Assembly (NCBI GenBank): GCA_022225965.2
Contig: JAKJXP020000026.1
Span: 1 to 64,000 of the forward strand
DNA from: Diatrype stigma
Lineage: Eukaryota; Ascomycota; Sordariomycetes; Xylariales; Diatrypaceae
Reading direction: 5' to 3'
DNA: 64,000 nucleotides
In this document: positions 36,139 to 48,000 of the stretch, in pieces
Numbering within the stretch: position 1 is the first letter of the stretch
Layout: each line of letters starts with the position of its first letter
Made by a program: the position numbers and the translations under genes
Notes under the pieces: generated by a model
What the model was told of the DNA's origin: nothing
Databases searched by the model: none
What the model saw: the letters and a program-made list of their open reading frames with translations, nothing else

Positions 36139-37236
36139 GTCACCGGCCTAAATGTAATATTGCATTTCAAGGGGGCGCAATGATGGAGTACGCGGGATGA
36201 AAGTCAATTTCTTGTGCGGGCTGGGTTCATAGGCATTGTACTTACCTAATGGACTAACTACCTACAGGTAGGTAGAGTCCGGAATCGTGACGAGGCAACG
36301 TTGGTACAAGGACAAGGGTGTCTTGCAAATGTGCAGCAATTCCCATGACCATGGTGTGAAGCGTATGCGCATGCAGGTTGGCGGCGTGGCTGCTTATACG
36401 AATCCTACATAACATGGGCTGAGGTGTGGTTCTGAAAATTACCTCGTAGAGCCAACCAACAATGTGATCTACGAACCCCCGGGCCTCTGGCAGTATAGAA
36501 TTCTGCGGGTGCCCAGCTGTGATATAGCATTACGTACGTACCTCCTTATGTAAGTAAGTACGTACAAGACGACCTACTGCATGCAACCTGGAAGTTGGAT
36601 GTGCTTCAACCTAGATCACGTGACAACCCGACCAGCAGTCGCATTTGACGCGGTTTCGATAAGAGCTTTCGATAACCTGGGAATGGAGACGCGATTAATC
36701 GTACATATTAAAACAACGCTAGAGATACTTCAGGTACACAGGCAGAACAGGGAAGCTACCTACCTTGTTTAATATGCAGGTACTACCGCACTGTACTTCA
36801 TACATCTCCATATCAACGCCTGATACAACAGCTTGACTTGGATGAAACCAGATCATCTAATAACATCATTACGCCCTAGGAATCTTGATACATCAAAAGT
36901 GCATACATACTTCTACCCACTCCATCGCACCTATAGTCTTTGATAAGACATTGCTACCTAGCATTGGCACTTGCATCTTGCGAAATCCACGTGGAAATAA
37001 ATCCAAGCTCAGATTCCCTGCAGACCTGGCTGTACGTACCTACATTGGATGTAGCGTATCGTGTGGTAGTAGATGCCACTCCGGAAGTCGACCCGAAGGC
37101 CTTCGAGTCGCCTCGATGTGTCGCTTTGAATGCCTAGGATCTCTCATCCTGCTTCTCCAGCACATCGGCGATAAGGCATCGCCTAGAAAATTCAATACAA
37201 GCCCTAATACTCCCGGATCCAAACTCCAACCTCGAA
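36139..37236. other. Intergenic, GCP4 promoter side
   Basis: About 1.1 kb between two plus-strand genes. Nothing with coding character; several AGGTAGGTA/ACCTACC motifs near 36255-36275 belong to the recurrent intergenic motif family. Confidence 0.5.
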
Positions 37237-39750
37237 ATGTTACATGAGATCCTGTTGTCGCTATCGGGGCACCAGTCGCCCCTTTTGAGAAATGATTTCA
37301 CCCAGTTCAAGGCCCAGGAAGTCCTATCGCCGCCCGAGCGAGAACTCCTGAAGACCGCCGGTCACCTAAGCGACCTGCACTGCAAGCTCATCAGCCACAC
37401 CGCACAGATCAGCGCGTCCCACCCCTCCGTCATCTGCCGCGCCGTCTCGACGGCCATCAAGTCCATCCACCTGGCCGCTTTCCAGCGGAAGATCCTCGAG
37501 GTGGAGGACGGCATCCTCCGGAAGGACGCCGCGCTGGTCGGGGCCTACAATATCGTGCCCCTGACCGCCGTCGTCGGCGAATTCTCGGGTTGGACCCGCC
37601 GGCTGGAGTGGCTCTGGGAGCTGGCGCAGTTCATGCTCGGCGATGGCGGCAGGAAAGCGCCGCCGTGCCGCGCCGCTGCTCTCATCGACAGGCTGCGGAA
37701 CGAGCTCCAGACCGGCTATGCCGACATTGGAGAGACGGCTTTGAGCCTCGTCAGGGTCGCCGAGACCGCATGGCTGAAACAAATATCTGCCTGGGTCTTG
37801 TATGGACGGATCCCCGTCCTTGGCGAAGGCGATTTCTTCATACGGGAGGATCGGGACGATGAACGTGTAAGCATGCATTCTTTACATGGTACATTCTGGC
37901 ACCCCTTTTACTAAATATTTTGGGATCAGGGCTATTCGATCGACCCTACCCTCCTGCCCTCGTTCGTGACACCTCATACGGCGAGCTCGATGTTGTTCAT
38001 CGGTACGTCGTTGAATAGGGTGCGGGCCGAAAACAGCGCCGATCCAAGCAGCAGTGATCTGGCCAACCTATCCTCTCCGTTGCAAGATCTCTCCAGCCTC
38101 ACCTTCCCCCTCAGCAGTCCCATGTTCTCCCGGGCGATCACGTCGATCCGGCTGACGCTGTCGCGGACGACGCTGCAGAAGCTCCTGCCGCTCAGCAAGG
38201 TGCTCGAGATGCTGCAGCTGTTCCGGGACTTCTTCCTGCTGGGGCGCGGCGAGTTCGCGCTGGCCCTCACGCAGCAGGCCGACGAGAAGATCCGCAGCCG
38301 TTGGAAGCGCGCCGACAACCTCGCCTACGAGAAGCGCGACGGCCTCAGCACCGTCGTCATCAAGGAAGGCGAGGTCGCCGCCGCGCTCAGCCGCACCTGG
38401 GCTGTACTGGGCTCCATGCAGGGCGAGCACGCCGAGGAAGACGAGGGGCTCGAGCTGGCGCGGGACCTGCTCCGCCTCGAGCTCACCACCAAGCCGAAGG
38501 CGGCGGCGTCCTCCTCTACGCCGACGGCTACCACCAAAGCCAGGTCGAAGAGCGACGCGGGCCAGCGCGTCTCGGACAAGCTCGTGGCGACGCCGTTCCG
38601 CAACCTGCTGTTCTCCGTCCCCGTGGTGCTCACGCTGCAGGTGCCGCCGCCGCTGGACCTGTTCCTGTCGGCATCGGACCTCGAGACCTACACGGCTATC
38701 AACGCCTATCTGCTGTCGATCCGGCGCGCCCACCTGCGGCTCACGGACCTGTGGAAGATTAGCTCCCTCCGCCGCCACCACCTGGCGCCGCCGCGGCCGC
38801 CGTACAGCGGCACCCGGGGCGGCATGGCCAAGACGCGCACGCTGCGGGAGCGCTACGCCGCCCGCGCCTCCGCCATGCGCGGGCCCTGGAGCACCAGCAG
38901 CGCCGCCATCTTCTTCCTTGCCGAGACCGAGTCCTACCTGCAGGTCGAGGTCGTCGAGGGCCTGTGGGAGCACTTCCACAGCTGGGTTTCAGCCGGATCA
39001 GGAGGGGGAGGAGCGACAGGAGGGCAAGACAGTAGTAATACGCCTTCAAACGAGACCGGCACCACCACCACCACCACACGACGACAGCAGCACGACCCGC
39101 AGACCCTCGCCTCCGCCCACCGCCGATACCTTAGCGCCCTAGTCCGACGCTTACTACTAACACGGACGGGCACGGGGACAACGGGAGCTGGGGCCGCGGT
39201 CTTTGCGGAACCCCTGCACGCACTGCTGCTGCACGTGGACCGGCTGGCGGCGCTGGTGGGACGCCTTGACGGTGTTTGGCGCGCGCTCGACCTCGAGGCC
39301 GACGAGGGGGTCGTCGACGCCTTCTCCAACCTCGACGCCGAGGAACGCGACGTCCGGAACGCGCTGCGCGACGCCGAGACCCGCGTCAAGCGCGCCGTCG
39401 AGCAGGCTATTGGCGCCCTGCGCGCCCTCAGCGCCGATCCGGCGTTTTTGGCGGAGCTGGAGGGCGAGGGGGAGGATGGGGAGGAAGGCGAGGGGGGTGG
39501 AGAGGAGTATAGTGGGGACGCCCGAGGGGGTGGCGAGAAGGATAGCGCTGCCGCGAATGATAAGTCTAGGGACGAGGGCGGTGGAAACGTGAGCATAAGT
39601 CAGGGTGAGGGTGAGGGGGGCGGAAGGTACAGGCCGCGCCGCATCGGAGGCGTCGATCGCCTGCTGATGAAACTCGATTTCGGGGTCTGGTTCAGCAATA
39701 CTGATCGCAGGAACGACTACGACGATGGCTTTGTGGGCGACGGGTTCTGA
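37237..39750 (+). CDS. Gamma-tubulin complex component GCP4-like
   Basis: Two exons, 37237-37866 and 37930-39750, give about 816 residues. GCP4 is a Spc97/Spc98-family component of the gamma-tubulin ring complex that nucleates microtubules at spindle pole bodies. The start MLHEILLSLSGHQSPL and the GRIP1-type region (SVICRAVSTAIKSIH, LVGAYNIVPLTAVVGEFSGW, AWLKQISAWVLYGRI) are characteristic, as are the second-exon helices (MLQLFRDFFLLGRGEFALAL) and the C-terminal LLMKLDFGVWF. The 63-nt intron has GTAAGC and CAG borders and joins in phase 0. Low-complexity inserts, a Thr/Gly-rich stretch near residues 567-595 and an acidic Gly-rich tract near 715-770, interrupt the C-terminal half and are longer than expected. 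Distinguishing GCP4 from GCP5/6 rests on length and on the N- and C-terminal motifs. Confidence 0.85.
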
Positions 39751-40240
39751 GTAGGCCCTCCATAAAAGCTGGTCGACGATGCTTGCAGCGTGGAAGGTAG
39801 TAAGGATTGGAGGAGAGGATAAAGCCTGGGCCGAGGGATAAAAAGGTTTTGTTTACGGCTTGCCCGGCTCGAAAGTCCGAGTGGATGACTCTTGATCCCT
39901 GGATCTGTCGGTTGGCTCTTTCAAAGATAGGGGATAGTCCAAAGTCGGCGTTCTGAATATGAATAATGATACTACTCTACGCAGAAACTACTTTTCCAAC
40001 TCCTTCCCCAACTAGGTCTACTTCCGCCTTTATTGTCGCGTCTCTAACTCCTCAAGACAGACAGTTTTTGTTTAGTGAAATAATAAGGGAGTCTCACCAG
40101 TTTTTATGAGCAGTCAGATAACAAGCATTGTTGCAACTTGGTCCAGATACTACCGCGGCAAAGGGTCAGATCATAAAGTCCGCCTTACCCATAGTTGCGT
40201 AGGGAGTGGCCGACTGATATAGAACATTTTATCTCGACTT
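39751..40240. other. Intergenic between convergent GCP4 and NmrA-like genes
   Basis: About 490 bp containing the 3' flanks of two convergent genes. Nothing else seen. Confidence 0.6.
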
Positions 40241-41371
40241 CTATTTCTGCAGCAACTCCTGAACGTCTCTTGTTCTCAGCCATTCCTCCCACCCGGGAGT
40301 CTCGACCTTGACCTTTAGGTCCTCCGGCCCCACCACATTGTCCACTCCCGCGGTGTATCCGAACTCGTCCACGTAAGCGGGCCCCTATTCAGTTATAAAA
40401 AAAAAAAGTTAGTTAGCATGCGACTTTCTTCCTCACATCTTGTAGATTTTCTTTCCAGAACCGAACGAGAAAATCAATGCAACATCGACTTGTTGGTGTT
40501 TTGATACGTAATAACAAATACATACGATTAGAACCTCCTTCGGGAGGCCCGTCAGCTTCTGCATCTCCTCGAGCGTAACCTGGACGAACCGGGCCTCGCG
40601 GCCCGTGACCCGCGACCAGGCGGCGAGCACCTCGTCGACGCTCAGGAAGCTGTCGTAGGCGAGCAGCCGGGTGCGCGGCGGCTCGGACTCGACCAGGGCG
40701 CGGACGAACTTCCCGACCGACCGCTCGGCGTCGATGAGCGGGAACCGCGTCGCGCTCCGCCCGGGAAGCACGAGCCGATACTCGCCCGTGCCCGGGTCGC
40801 GCTTCGGGTAGAACAGCCCGTTGGTGCAGTACGCGCCCACGTAGATGTACGACGTCCTGCGCGCCACCACCTCCTCCTCCTCCTCCTCGATGTGCCGCAC
40901 CACGCTGGCCTTGGCCTCCCAGTGGTAGCTGTCGCCGTACTTGCCCCGCGACGCGGCCTTCATGGGCCCCAGGGCCGAGTAGACGAGCCGCTCGAGCGTT
41001 GCCGAGTCCGAGGCCGCGGCGAGGACGGCGTTGCGGCCGTGCGAGACCTCGACGTCGAAGGCGGAGCGCACGGCGTCGCCGGCCCCCTGCGCGACCTGGG
41101 CCCGGAAGGGGCCCCAGAAGTCCGTGTTGAGGAAGATGGCGTGGGCGCCGTCGAAGGCGCGCCGCAGCGACGCCACGTCGCCGAGGTCGGCGGCCACGAC
41201 CTCGCACCCGAGGGCCGCGAGGGCCTGCGCCTTCGGCGACGACGGGGTCCGCGTGAGGCAGCGCACGTGCCAGTGCGGGAGGGGGGCGAACGTGCGGGCC
41301 ACGGACGACCCTTGGGTGCCTGTGGCCCCGACGACGGCGATGGTCTTCTTGATAGTGGCCTCGCTTGCCAT
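40241..41371 (-). CDS. NmrA-like family NAD(P)-binding protein
   Basis: Two exons, 41371-40526 and 40384-40241, encode 329 residues. NmrA-like proteins have a Rossmann fold related to SDRs; some are redox sensors that bind transcription factors (NmrA-AreA), others are reductases. The N-terminus IAVVGATGTQGSSVAR is the dinucleotide loop; FLNTDFWGPF, LVYSALGPM and GKYGDSYHWEAK follow the family pattern. The second exon supplies GPAYVDEFGYTAGVDN and a C-terminal ETPGWEEWLRTRDVQELL helix. Without the splice the frame ends in a nonsense tail, so the exon is important. A run of six Glu plus one near residue 163 is encoded by a GAG repeat. The gene is divergent from the bZIP gene with 568 bp between starts. 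A functional link is possible but unproven. Confidence 0.88.
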
Positions 41372-41939
41372 GTTTGAGTTGATATCCAAGACGGGACGGG
41401 ACGATGTGTGGCGGCGCTGGGTATTGTGCTTGTGTTGTTGTAGCTTGCGGGAAAGTCGTGATACATTTAAGTGTCAGTCCACGACGAACCGTCAAGTGGT
41501 TATATACCTAGCCTGACTTTCATCGTTGACGTCTCTTCTGCTGACAGAGTGGGAAAGGGGGGCTGGGGGCTATATTTTACATTACATCCCTACGACATAC
41601 GACACCAACGACTTTCATTAGAAATCAGCCTACTCAGGATGATCGTTGATGCTCCTTGTGGCTCACGATTATAGTCGTCACAGTGGCTTACGGACACTGG
41701 ATTTGATTGGCTGCAATCCCGTAAGCTGGAAGACGCTATACTGCCTTATATATAGTTCGCGCCGGGGTTATCGGACATACATAAGCCACATATATGCAAG
41801 GGTTCGGGGTTAACGTGCATCATATCATAAAAGGCATGGCTCGCCTTCGAATGGCTTACCCTCTCGTGTTCCCAGCAAGCATCAGGGCATCGTGTGTATG
41901 GGAAATTTATCGTCTTCAGATTGGAGTTAGGGCGAGAAA
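41372..41939. promoter_or_regulatory. Divergent promoter region, NmrA-like / bZIP
   Basis: 568 bp between two divergent start codons. A TATATATA-like stretch lies at about 41747-41755, on the bZIP side. No other site can be defended. Confidence 0.45.
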
Positions 41940-43146
41940 ATGGCCGAGTCCATCGGAGCCGACTTCCCAGATTTCGTGAAGCAGCAGCAGCAGCGCAAGA
42001 AGAGAGTCGTCACCGCTGCTCGCCGGGAGCAGAACAAGATCGCGCAGAGAACCTACAGTAAGTAGTCTACAGAACGTGCCCTAAGGGCTAAGGCTTAAGG
42101 GGAGTACTAGACATCTCGTAGTAACCGCAAATGCAGGAGAAAGACAAAGGCTAAAAAAGCAAACGTCACAATGCAATGACGTCCGCAGAACCCCCCGAAG
42201 GCTCAAGCCCCGATGCCATTCGGAAGGTCTCCTTGAGAAAGCAGCCCCCCCTAGAGGCCTAACATCCGACGAGCCTTCTGCCTCCCTGGCCCCTGGCACA
42301 GGTGTGGTGGTGGGCCCGCCTGTTATCAACCAGGCCGACCCTATACTGCCCTGTCTCACACCACCCTCGTACTTAGGGGATGACTACTCCAGTTTTACTA
42401 TCTCCCCTGCCGGCAACCCTAGTCAGCCGTACGAGACAGACCCAGACGCGGTCGAGGAGCCACAGGTTACCGCTTTTCCAGCGTACGACGCCACTCTCGA
42501 CGTAGTACAGCCGCGTCCGGCGACAGGCGCAGTAGACCTGCACGCCAACACGCTAGAGGACACGCAGACGACGGTCTACCTAGCCTGCCTCCGGAACGCG
42601 CACTGCCTGGGCCTCGACCCCAGCGAGCTAGCCGCGTGCCCCGCGAACGGCCGCACCTGCACATCGCCGTTCTTCCGACCAGCAACAGCATCAGCATCAA
42701 CCACAACCACAACCACAACCACAGCAGCAGCAGCAACGCTCCTGGTGTCGTCGTCGGCGCGGCGCGGGCTGCCGCCGCACCTGCAGCCGACGCTGGCGCA
42801 GATCCTGATCCCGCACCACGTGAGCCTGGACCTGATCCCGCTGCCGGCGTTCCGGGACCGGGCGATCCTGATGGCGGCGGCGCTGCCGCAGCTCTTCGAC
42901 CCCTGGGACCTCAAGCTCGACATCTACGTCCGCGGCGCCCTGGTCTGCTGGCGCTCCCGCCGCGGCGCCGCCTGCCAGCCCTGGGACGTGCGCAGCTGGG
43001 AGGCCAAGCCCTGGTTCCTGCGCAAGTGGACCGTGGTCATCAACAGCGGCAGCGGCGACGGCCCGGGCGGTTTGGGCGGTTTGGGCGGTTTAGGCGAGCT
43101 GGTGCCGACCACGGGGGGTTCGCAGGCCGCAACGGTTCTGTCATAA
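41940..43146 (+). CDS. bZIP-type basic region plus DUF3425 protein
   Basis: Two exons, 41940-42057 and 42137-43146, encode 375 residues. The splice joins the basic region across the intron: RREQNKIAQRTYRERQRL at about 28-45, with the Asn32-x7-Arg40 signature of bZIP DNA-binding helices. After it there is no clear leucine heptad pattern, only an Arg/Pro-rich segment. The C-terminal 110 residues match the DUF3425 domain found in many Pezizomycotina bZIP proteins, with HLQPTLAQILIPHHVSLDLIP, FDPWDLKLDIYVRG and SWEAKPWFLRKW. It is likely a nuclear regulator. A Thr/Ala run (about 240-255) is a CAACAA-type repeat. The start is the first ATG of an open frame and lies directly before the conserved basic region. 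The weak zipper leaves dimerisation uncertain. Confidence 0.83.
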
Positions 43147-43785
43147 GCTAACTCGGCGTTTGGTTTTCTTGGTGGACACGGCGGGGAAGACTGTAATAGT
43201 CTAGGGTTCTGAGATTATATTGATTGGGTAGGTGATTTGGAGTTCGAAACAGCAGAAAAGGCAAGGGAATGGTAATCATTAACGAGATAACGATATGAGG
43301 CGCAAGAGTGCCATTATTCTCTCATGAGGCAGGGACGGGTCTCGCTATCATCCTAGGCGCGGTTAACACCAATGTCCGAACCTAAGCAGACTTAAACCCC
43401 GAGGCTATTAGCCTAGCTTTCGAAGTAAACGAAGGGGAATACGGGCCCAGCTAGATCAGGCCATATTTTCTACACAAAGCCTCTAGGATAATGTCTCTAA
43501 TGGCACAGCGCAACTAGGAATGATGGACATACAAAGGAAGGTTGTCCAGTTTTGTTCATTTTCCCCGTCCTGGATTGGTAGGCCGGTGAGGTTCAATCAT
43601 ATCTATACAGGTAATATGCTGAGGGCAATAAGCATACGCACCCCGTTGATTTCAAAATACATCGGGGTAATCATGTTACAAGCCGGCACAGCTTCCGAAG
43701 AAGCGCTCCCTCAGGCTCCCTCCATCGACCATCGACCAGCGCTGGTCATCTCCTCCAGTCCAGTCTAATCCCTCGCCCTAGTTAA
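43147..43785. other. Intergenic between convergent bZIP and phosphatase genes
   Basis: About 640 bp, 3' flanks of two convergent genes. The 82-codon plus frame at 43520-43768 has no recognisable feature. Confidence 0.55.
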
Positions 43786-45057
43786 CTAGACGTCCTCCCA
43801 CTCCTCATCCTCGTCCTCCCCCACCCCCTCCTCCCCATCCACCGCACCCGCCAGCCCCGCCGCCATATCGGCCGCATACCCGCTCAGCCGGCGCGCCGCC
43901 ACCGCCTTCGCCTGCGCGTTCTCCGCCGGCGCCAGCGGCTGGAGGGAGACGTGGCGCCGCCGTTCGCGGCTCCGCGCCGTCTCGACCAGCGCCGCTTCGG
44001 CGTCGTCGTTCCCGTCGCCCCCGAGGTCCGCGAACCGGAAGGACCGGCACTCGGCGTTCCACCACCCCGTGTTGTGCCGGCGTCCCACGCCCGCGAAGTC
44101 GCCCGTCAGCCAGTGCACGAACTCGCCGTGCGTGACGACCACGATGTGCACGCCGTCGTCGTCGCTGTCGCTGTTGCCGCCATCGGTCGTAGCAGTAGTA
44201 GTAGGAGTGATGCTAGCAGCAGCCTCGGTAGTAGTGACGGGGCCGGCACCGACACCGACACCGGCACCAGACCCAGCAGCAGCAGTAGCAGCAACAGCCG
44301 CGCGCGCCAGCTCCCGCAACCAGACGCGGGCCTTCCTCGCGCGGGCCTCCACCTTAGCCGCGTCGGGCGCAAACGGCGTATCCGGGTCCTTGCGGTACCA
44401 GTGGGGGCCGGGGAGGCTCAGGCCCGCCCAGTCGACGAGCGCGTCGTCGCCGTAGGCGGCCCGCAGGGCGTCCGGGGCCGAGCCCGTGCTGCTGGGGTAG
44501 GGGCTGACCTCCTGGATCTCGGGGAGGAGGATGAGCTTCTTCCGGGCCTTTGCTTTGGCCTTCGCTTTACTCTTCGCTTTTCTCGTTTTTGTTTTGGTCG
44601 TCCCTGTTGTTGTTGTTGTTGTTGTTGTTGTTGTGGTGGTGGTGGTGGTATTTCTACCGCCACCCTTCTCCTTTTTCTGGTTTTGGGGATTCTCAGGGGA
44701 GGAGTCCGTAGGCGGCAGCGGTAGAAGACACGGCGGCCCCTTGCTTAGTTCCGTTTCCGCTCCCGCTCCCGATCCTGCTCCCGCTTCCACTTCCACGTCC
44801 ACGTCCACGTCCACGTCCTCCGCCGCCAAGACGGACTTCCCAAAGACCTCTAGGGCCGTCTCGATGGTGCGCCGCAGAGGCGACGCGACCACGTGGGCCA
44901 CACGGTGGGGCGGGGCGTACTGCTGGGGGAACACGCGGGCGAGCTGGCGGCACTGCGCGCGGCCGGCGGCTGTCAGGGGCGGGTCGCGGATGTGCGAGCC
45001 GAGGATGTTGTGCAGGGCCTCGGCATGGCGGATTATGTCGATGGTGGGGGGAGTCAT
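43786..45057 (-). CDS. Histidine phosphatase (phosphoglycerate-mutase-like) superfamily protein
   Basis: One open exon of 423 codons. The RHG-type motif IIRHAEALHN at residues 8-17 (phosphorylated His11), SPLRRTIETAL at about 59-69 and the second histidine in VVVTHGEFVHWLTGD mark the fold. Fungal relatives include small cytosolic phosphatases or mutases of unknown substrate. The fold is interrupted by a large insertion between the first motif block and LPEIQEVSPYP: an Asp/Val/Glu run, then a run of about 15 Thr (ACC/ACA repeat), then a Lys/Ala run. A second low-complexity insert (Ala/Gly/Thr) precedes VVVTHGEF. The core residues are kept, so activity is plausible, but the inserts roughly double the usual length. 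The C-terminus is acidic. Confidence 0.85.
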   Translation of the reverse strand: MTPPTIDIIRHAEALHNILGSHIRDPPLTAAGRAQCRQLARVFPQQYAPPHRVAHVVASPLRRTIETALEVFGKSVLAAEDVDVDVDVEVEAGAGSGAGAETELSKGPPCLLPLPPTDSSPENPQNQKKEKGGGRNTTTTTTTTTTTTTTTGTTKTKTRKAKSKAKAKAKARKKLILLPEIQEVSPYPSSTGSAPDALRAAYGDDALVDWAGLSLPGPHWYRKDPDTPFAPDAAKVEARARKARVWLRELARAAVAATAAAGSGAGVGVGAGPVTTTEAAASITPTTTATTDGGNSDSDDDGVHIVVVTHGEFVHWLTGDFAGVGRRHNTGWWNAECRSFRFADLGGDGNDDAEAALVETARSRERRRHVSLQPLAPAENAQAKAVAARRLSGYAADMAAGLAGAVDGEEGVGEDEDEEWEDV

Positions 45058-48000
45058 TTATGTGATGGAGATGATGTTGTGGAGGGCGGGGAGGAGGATG
45101 AGTTGCTTAGGTACTTAGATATAGGTACCAGAAAAGGGGGAGGGGTCAGAGTAGGTATGTATGTAGAGGTTATGCAGGTAGGTATGTTATTGTACTTAGG
45201 TGCGGGTACCGTGGTGATGGTGATACAGAGATGTGAGATCCTCCTTCATAGCGGCATCGAGCAATATCTGAGACTCATATATACCTATGTATAGGTACCC
45301 GGTAGTCAGAATCTAATCCTAGTCCTAGGTAGACACTATTTACACCAACAACAGTGGTAGCACTGCTTCCCGGGGCAGCAACAATGGTAACCTTTGTTAG
45401 CTACCAATTTTCATATGTTGATATCATCTGTTGGCATCCGCCTAGCCTTTGTCTCCTGGGGGAACTGAGGGGATGCCCAGACACCAAGACATGAGTGGAA
45501 ATCGGCTTTGGCACGTGGTTCAGCGTTGTTTGTTTAGAGACGCAGCTTCAACCCTTTAAGTGCCTTCCTCAGGAAGTAGGCCAGGAGGTGAGGTCGGCAG
45601 GTACTTACGAGGACGTAGGCAAGGACCTACAATGACGTAGGCAGGTAGGTTGGATTAAGGTCGTTAGCGACTGCACTTGGGATGAGGGCCCACATCCAGT
45701 AACAGATTACTAATCAACGACCTAGGAGATGACGTTTGTAGGTACCAGGTAGCATTTTCATTTCTATCATAATGGTTAGTTTCCTGGCTTTCTATGAGAT
45801 TGTATTAGGCTGACTGAGTATATTCGGTTGATTACATCGTATTGTGAGCTGAAACACCATTACCAGATGGATGAAAGGCTTGGCTTGAACCACAACTCGT
45901 TTGGACTGATAAGTCCATAATATAAGGTGAGAGTATGACGAAATGAAGAATGCATCTTTGGTTGATTTGGAATAGTTCCGTGGCCTTATCAAATTATAAA
46001 GAGTATGTATGTCAAATAACGAAGCAGTAACATAATTATACCACCCTTCATTCTTAAGATTAAAGGGGGCTTGGCCACTAGCATACCCCAAGGAATTCAA
46101 TATTATGGGCAACACACGATTTACAAGCGTTGGGTAAAATATACTGGTTTTCCAAAGAAGTCTGGGTGTACAACAGGGCCTCTGAGAAAGGCAAATGATG
46201 AGAATATATATATTCCTGGGGGAACTCCGACTCCAAATACAGCGTCGACGAAAACATCTCAGATGTGCAGTATCCCATCGGAAACCACAACTTACATGGC
46301 CATGGAATGCCCAACAGCAAGTTCTGGAGGAATCTTTCCATGTCTAAGGCAGCAGTTGAGATGTACACTGAGGTCATCGGCCAGCAATTATCAAATACAC
46401 GCAAGTGTTTCATGGTCCATCTCCATCTCTAATTCTGGGGCCCAGCATACCCATCTTTCTACTCTCTCCCTATTCATATATCTCTAAACCAGGTTTGGGA
46501 GTGGGTGGTAGAAAGGAAGTTTAGAGGACTGTTGCGTGTCTGTGGAAATAGGAAAGGGAAAAGAAGAAAGAAGAAACTTCGTCGTCACCGCTCTATCGTA
46601 GAACAATAGACAGGTGGCAGAACTCTGCCTGCGCCACGACTACCTACCCAACCCTGTACGTAAGTAACGCGCACGTATATGCTGTTCGTCTTTGCATTAG
46701 GCGGCGTCTCCGTCCCCTCGCAGATGGCCGTGTCGCTATAGGTAGAAAGGGAGCCGGCTAGCTTGTGACGCTGTCGTTGTCCACACTAGTCAGAGCCGCA
46801 TCAGGGGGGCGTGTACGTGAAGGAGAACCAACCATGTATATATATAGGCATATGTAATCAGTTCTCATTTTTTTTACCGTACATTGAACGTAAGCAGCAG
46901 CAGCAGCCATGCCGATCATCTGCGGAGTCTGATGAACAGCTTCGGGTCTGTTTGCCCACTGAGGGCAGGTCCCTTGGGTTGATCGGCAGCAAACACACCA
47001 AAGATCGACTGCCGGTTAATCTTCTAGAAGAAAAGGAAAACAACAAATCCCATTGCTCGGAGCTAGGACAGGGCAAGCAAGGGGCGACATGGCAGAAGGA
47101 AGGGCAACGAAAGGAGCAGCCGCGCGGTATGACGTCAAACAGGAACTATGTCCCAGACGAGGATATAGTATACGACAGAAGGGCGAGGAAGCAAGGTCAC
47201 GTTACGTCACGTAAGGGTATAATGCATGTTGTTTGCGTGCGTCTCTCTACTACCTCTGGTTCAACTGACTACTTAGGTGTTCGGTATAGCTGGCTAGCTA
47301 GCTAGCTAGTATAACAGCAAGAACAGCAACAACAAACAGCCCACACAACACATAACACACAGTTCGGATCTCGGATCTCTGGCGCTGGTCCCGGACCAAT
47401 GAGCAAACGATGGGGCCCCCGCTACCCCTGAGGGGACCAACCCGTGTTGCACAACGCATACGAAAGAGAAAAAACACAGCCTTACGAAACGGAGCGCTTG
47501 CTACAACCACAATGCAGATCGGACCCCCAATCCAATGCCGCCGCCACAGTTAGTGAATGGTGAGCCTATTAGTCACCTAGGGATTAGTGTGGTTTCCTAC
47601 GTAGGCATCTGTCAATCCGATCGGACTCGCTACCCGCTAGGTATACACGCACGCATATTGAGGCTTGTAGCAGCAGACGGGCGTTGGGAAGGCACCGATC
47701 CCGAGGCCCGGGTTCCGCCCGGCCCTTCGATCAGGTCCGGGCACCCGTGATTGAATTGATCTGAGCCTACCCTTGATACTCACTATGGCCTATGGCTCGG
47801 AGCTCACTAGAATATAATGGAATGATAATAGACATGAGAAACGTTTTCCTCACCCCCTTTTTGTCTTGGCTCATCTTCACATGGTATCCGTGCCATACGA
47901 GCGCATATACGTAGCGATAGTTCAATGAATCTCTATATGACGAATCAATCGTACATGCTGTGGCACTTCTAAAGAGATAGTACAGTAAATTGCAAGGTTC

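Noticed and set aside
40892..41516. Plus-strand frames over the NmrA-like gene
   Set aside because: Shadows of the GC-rich minus-strand gene, composition skewed to Arg, Gly and Ala with no motif.
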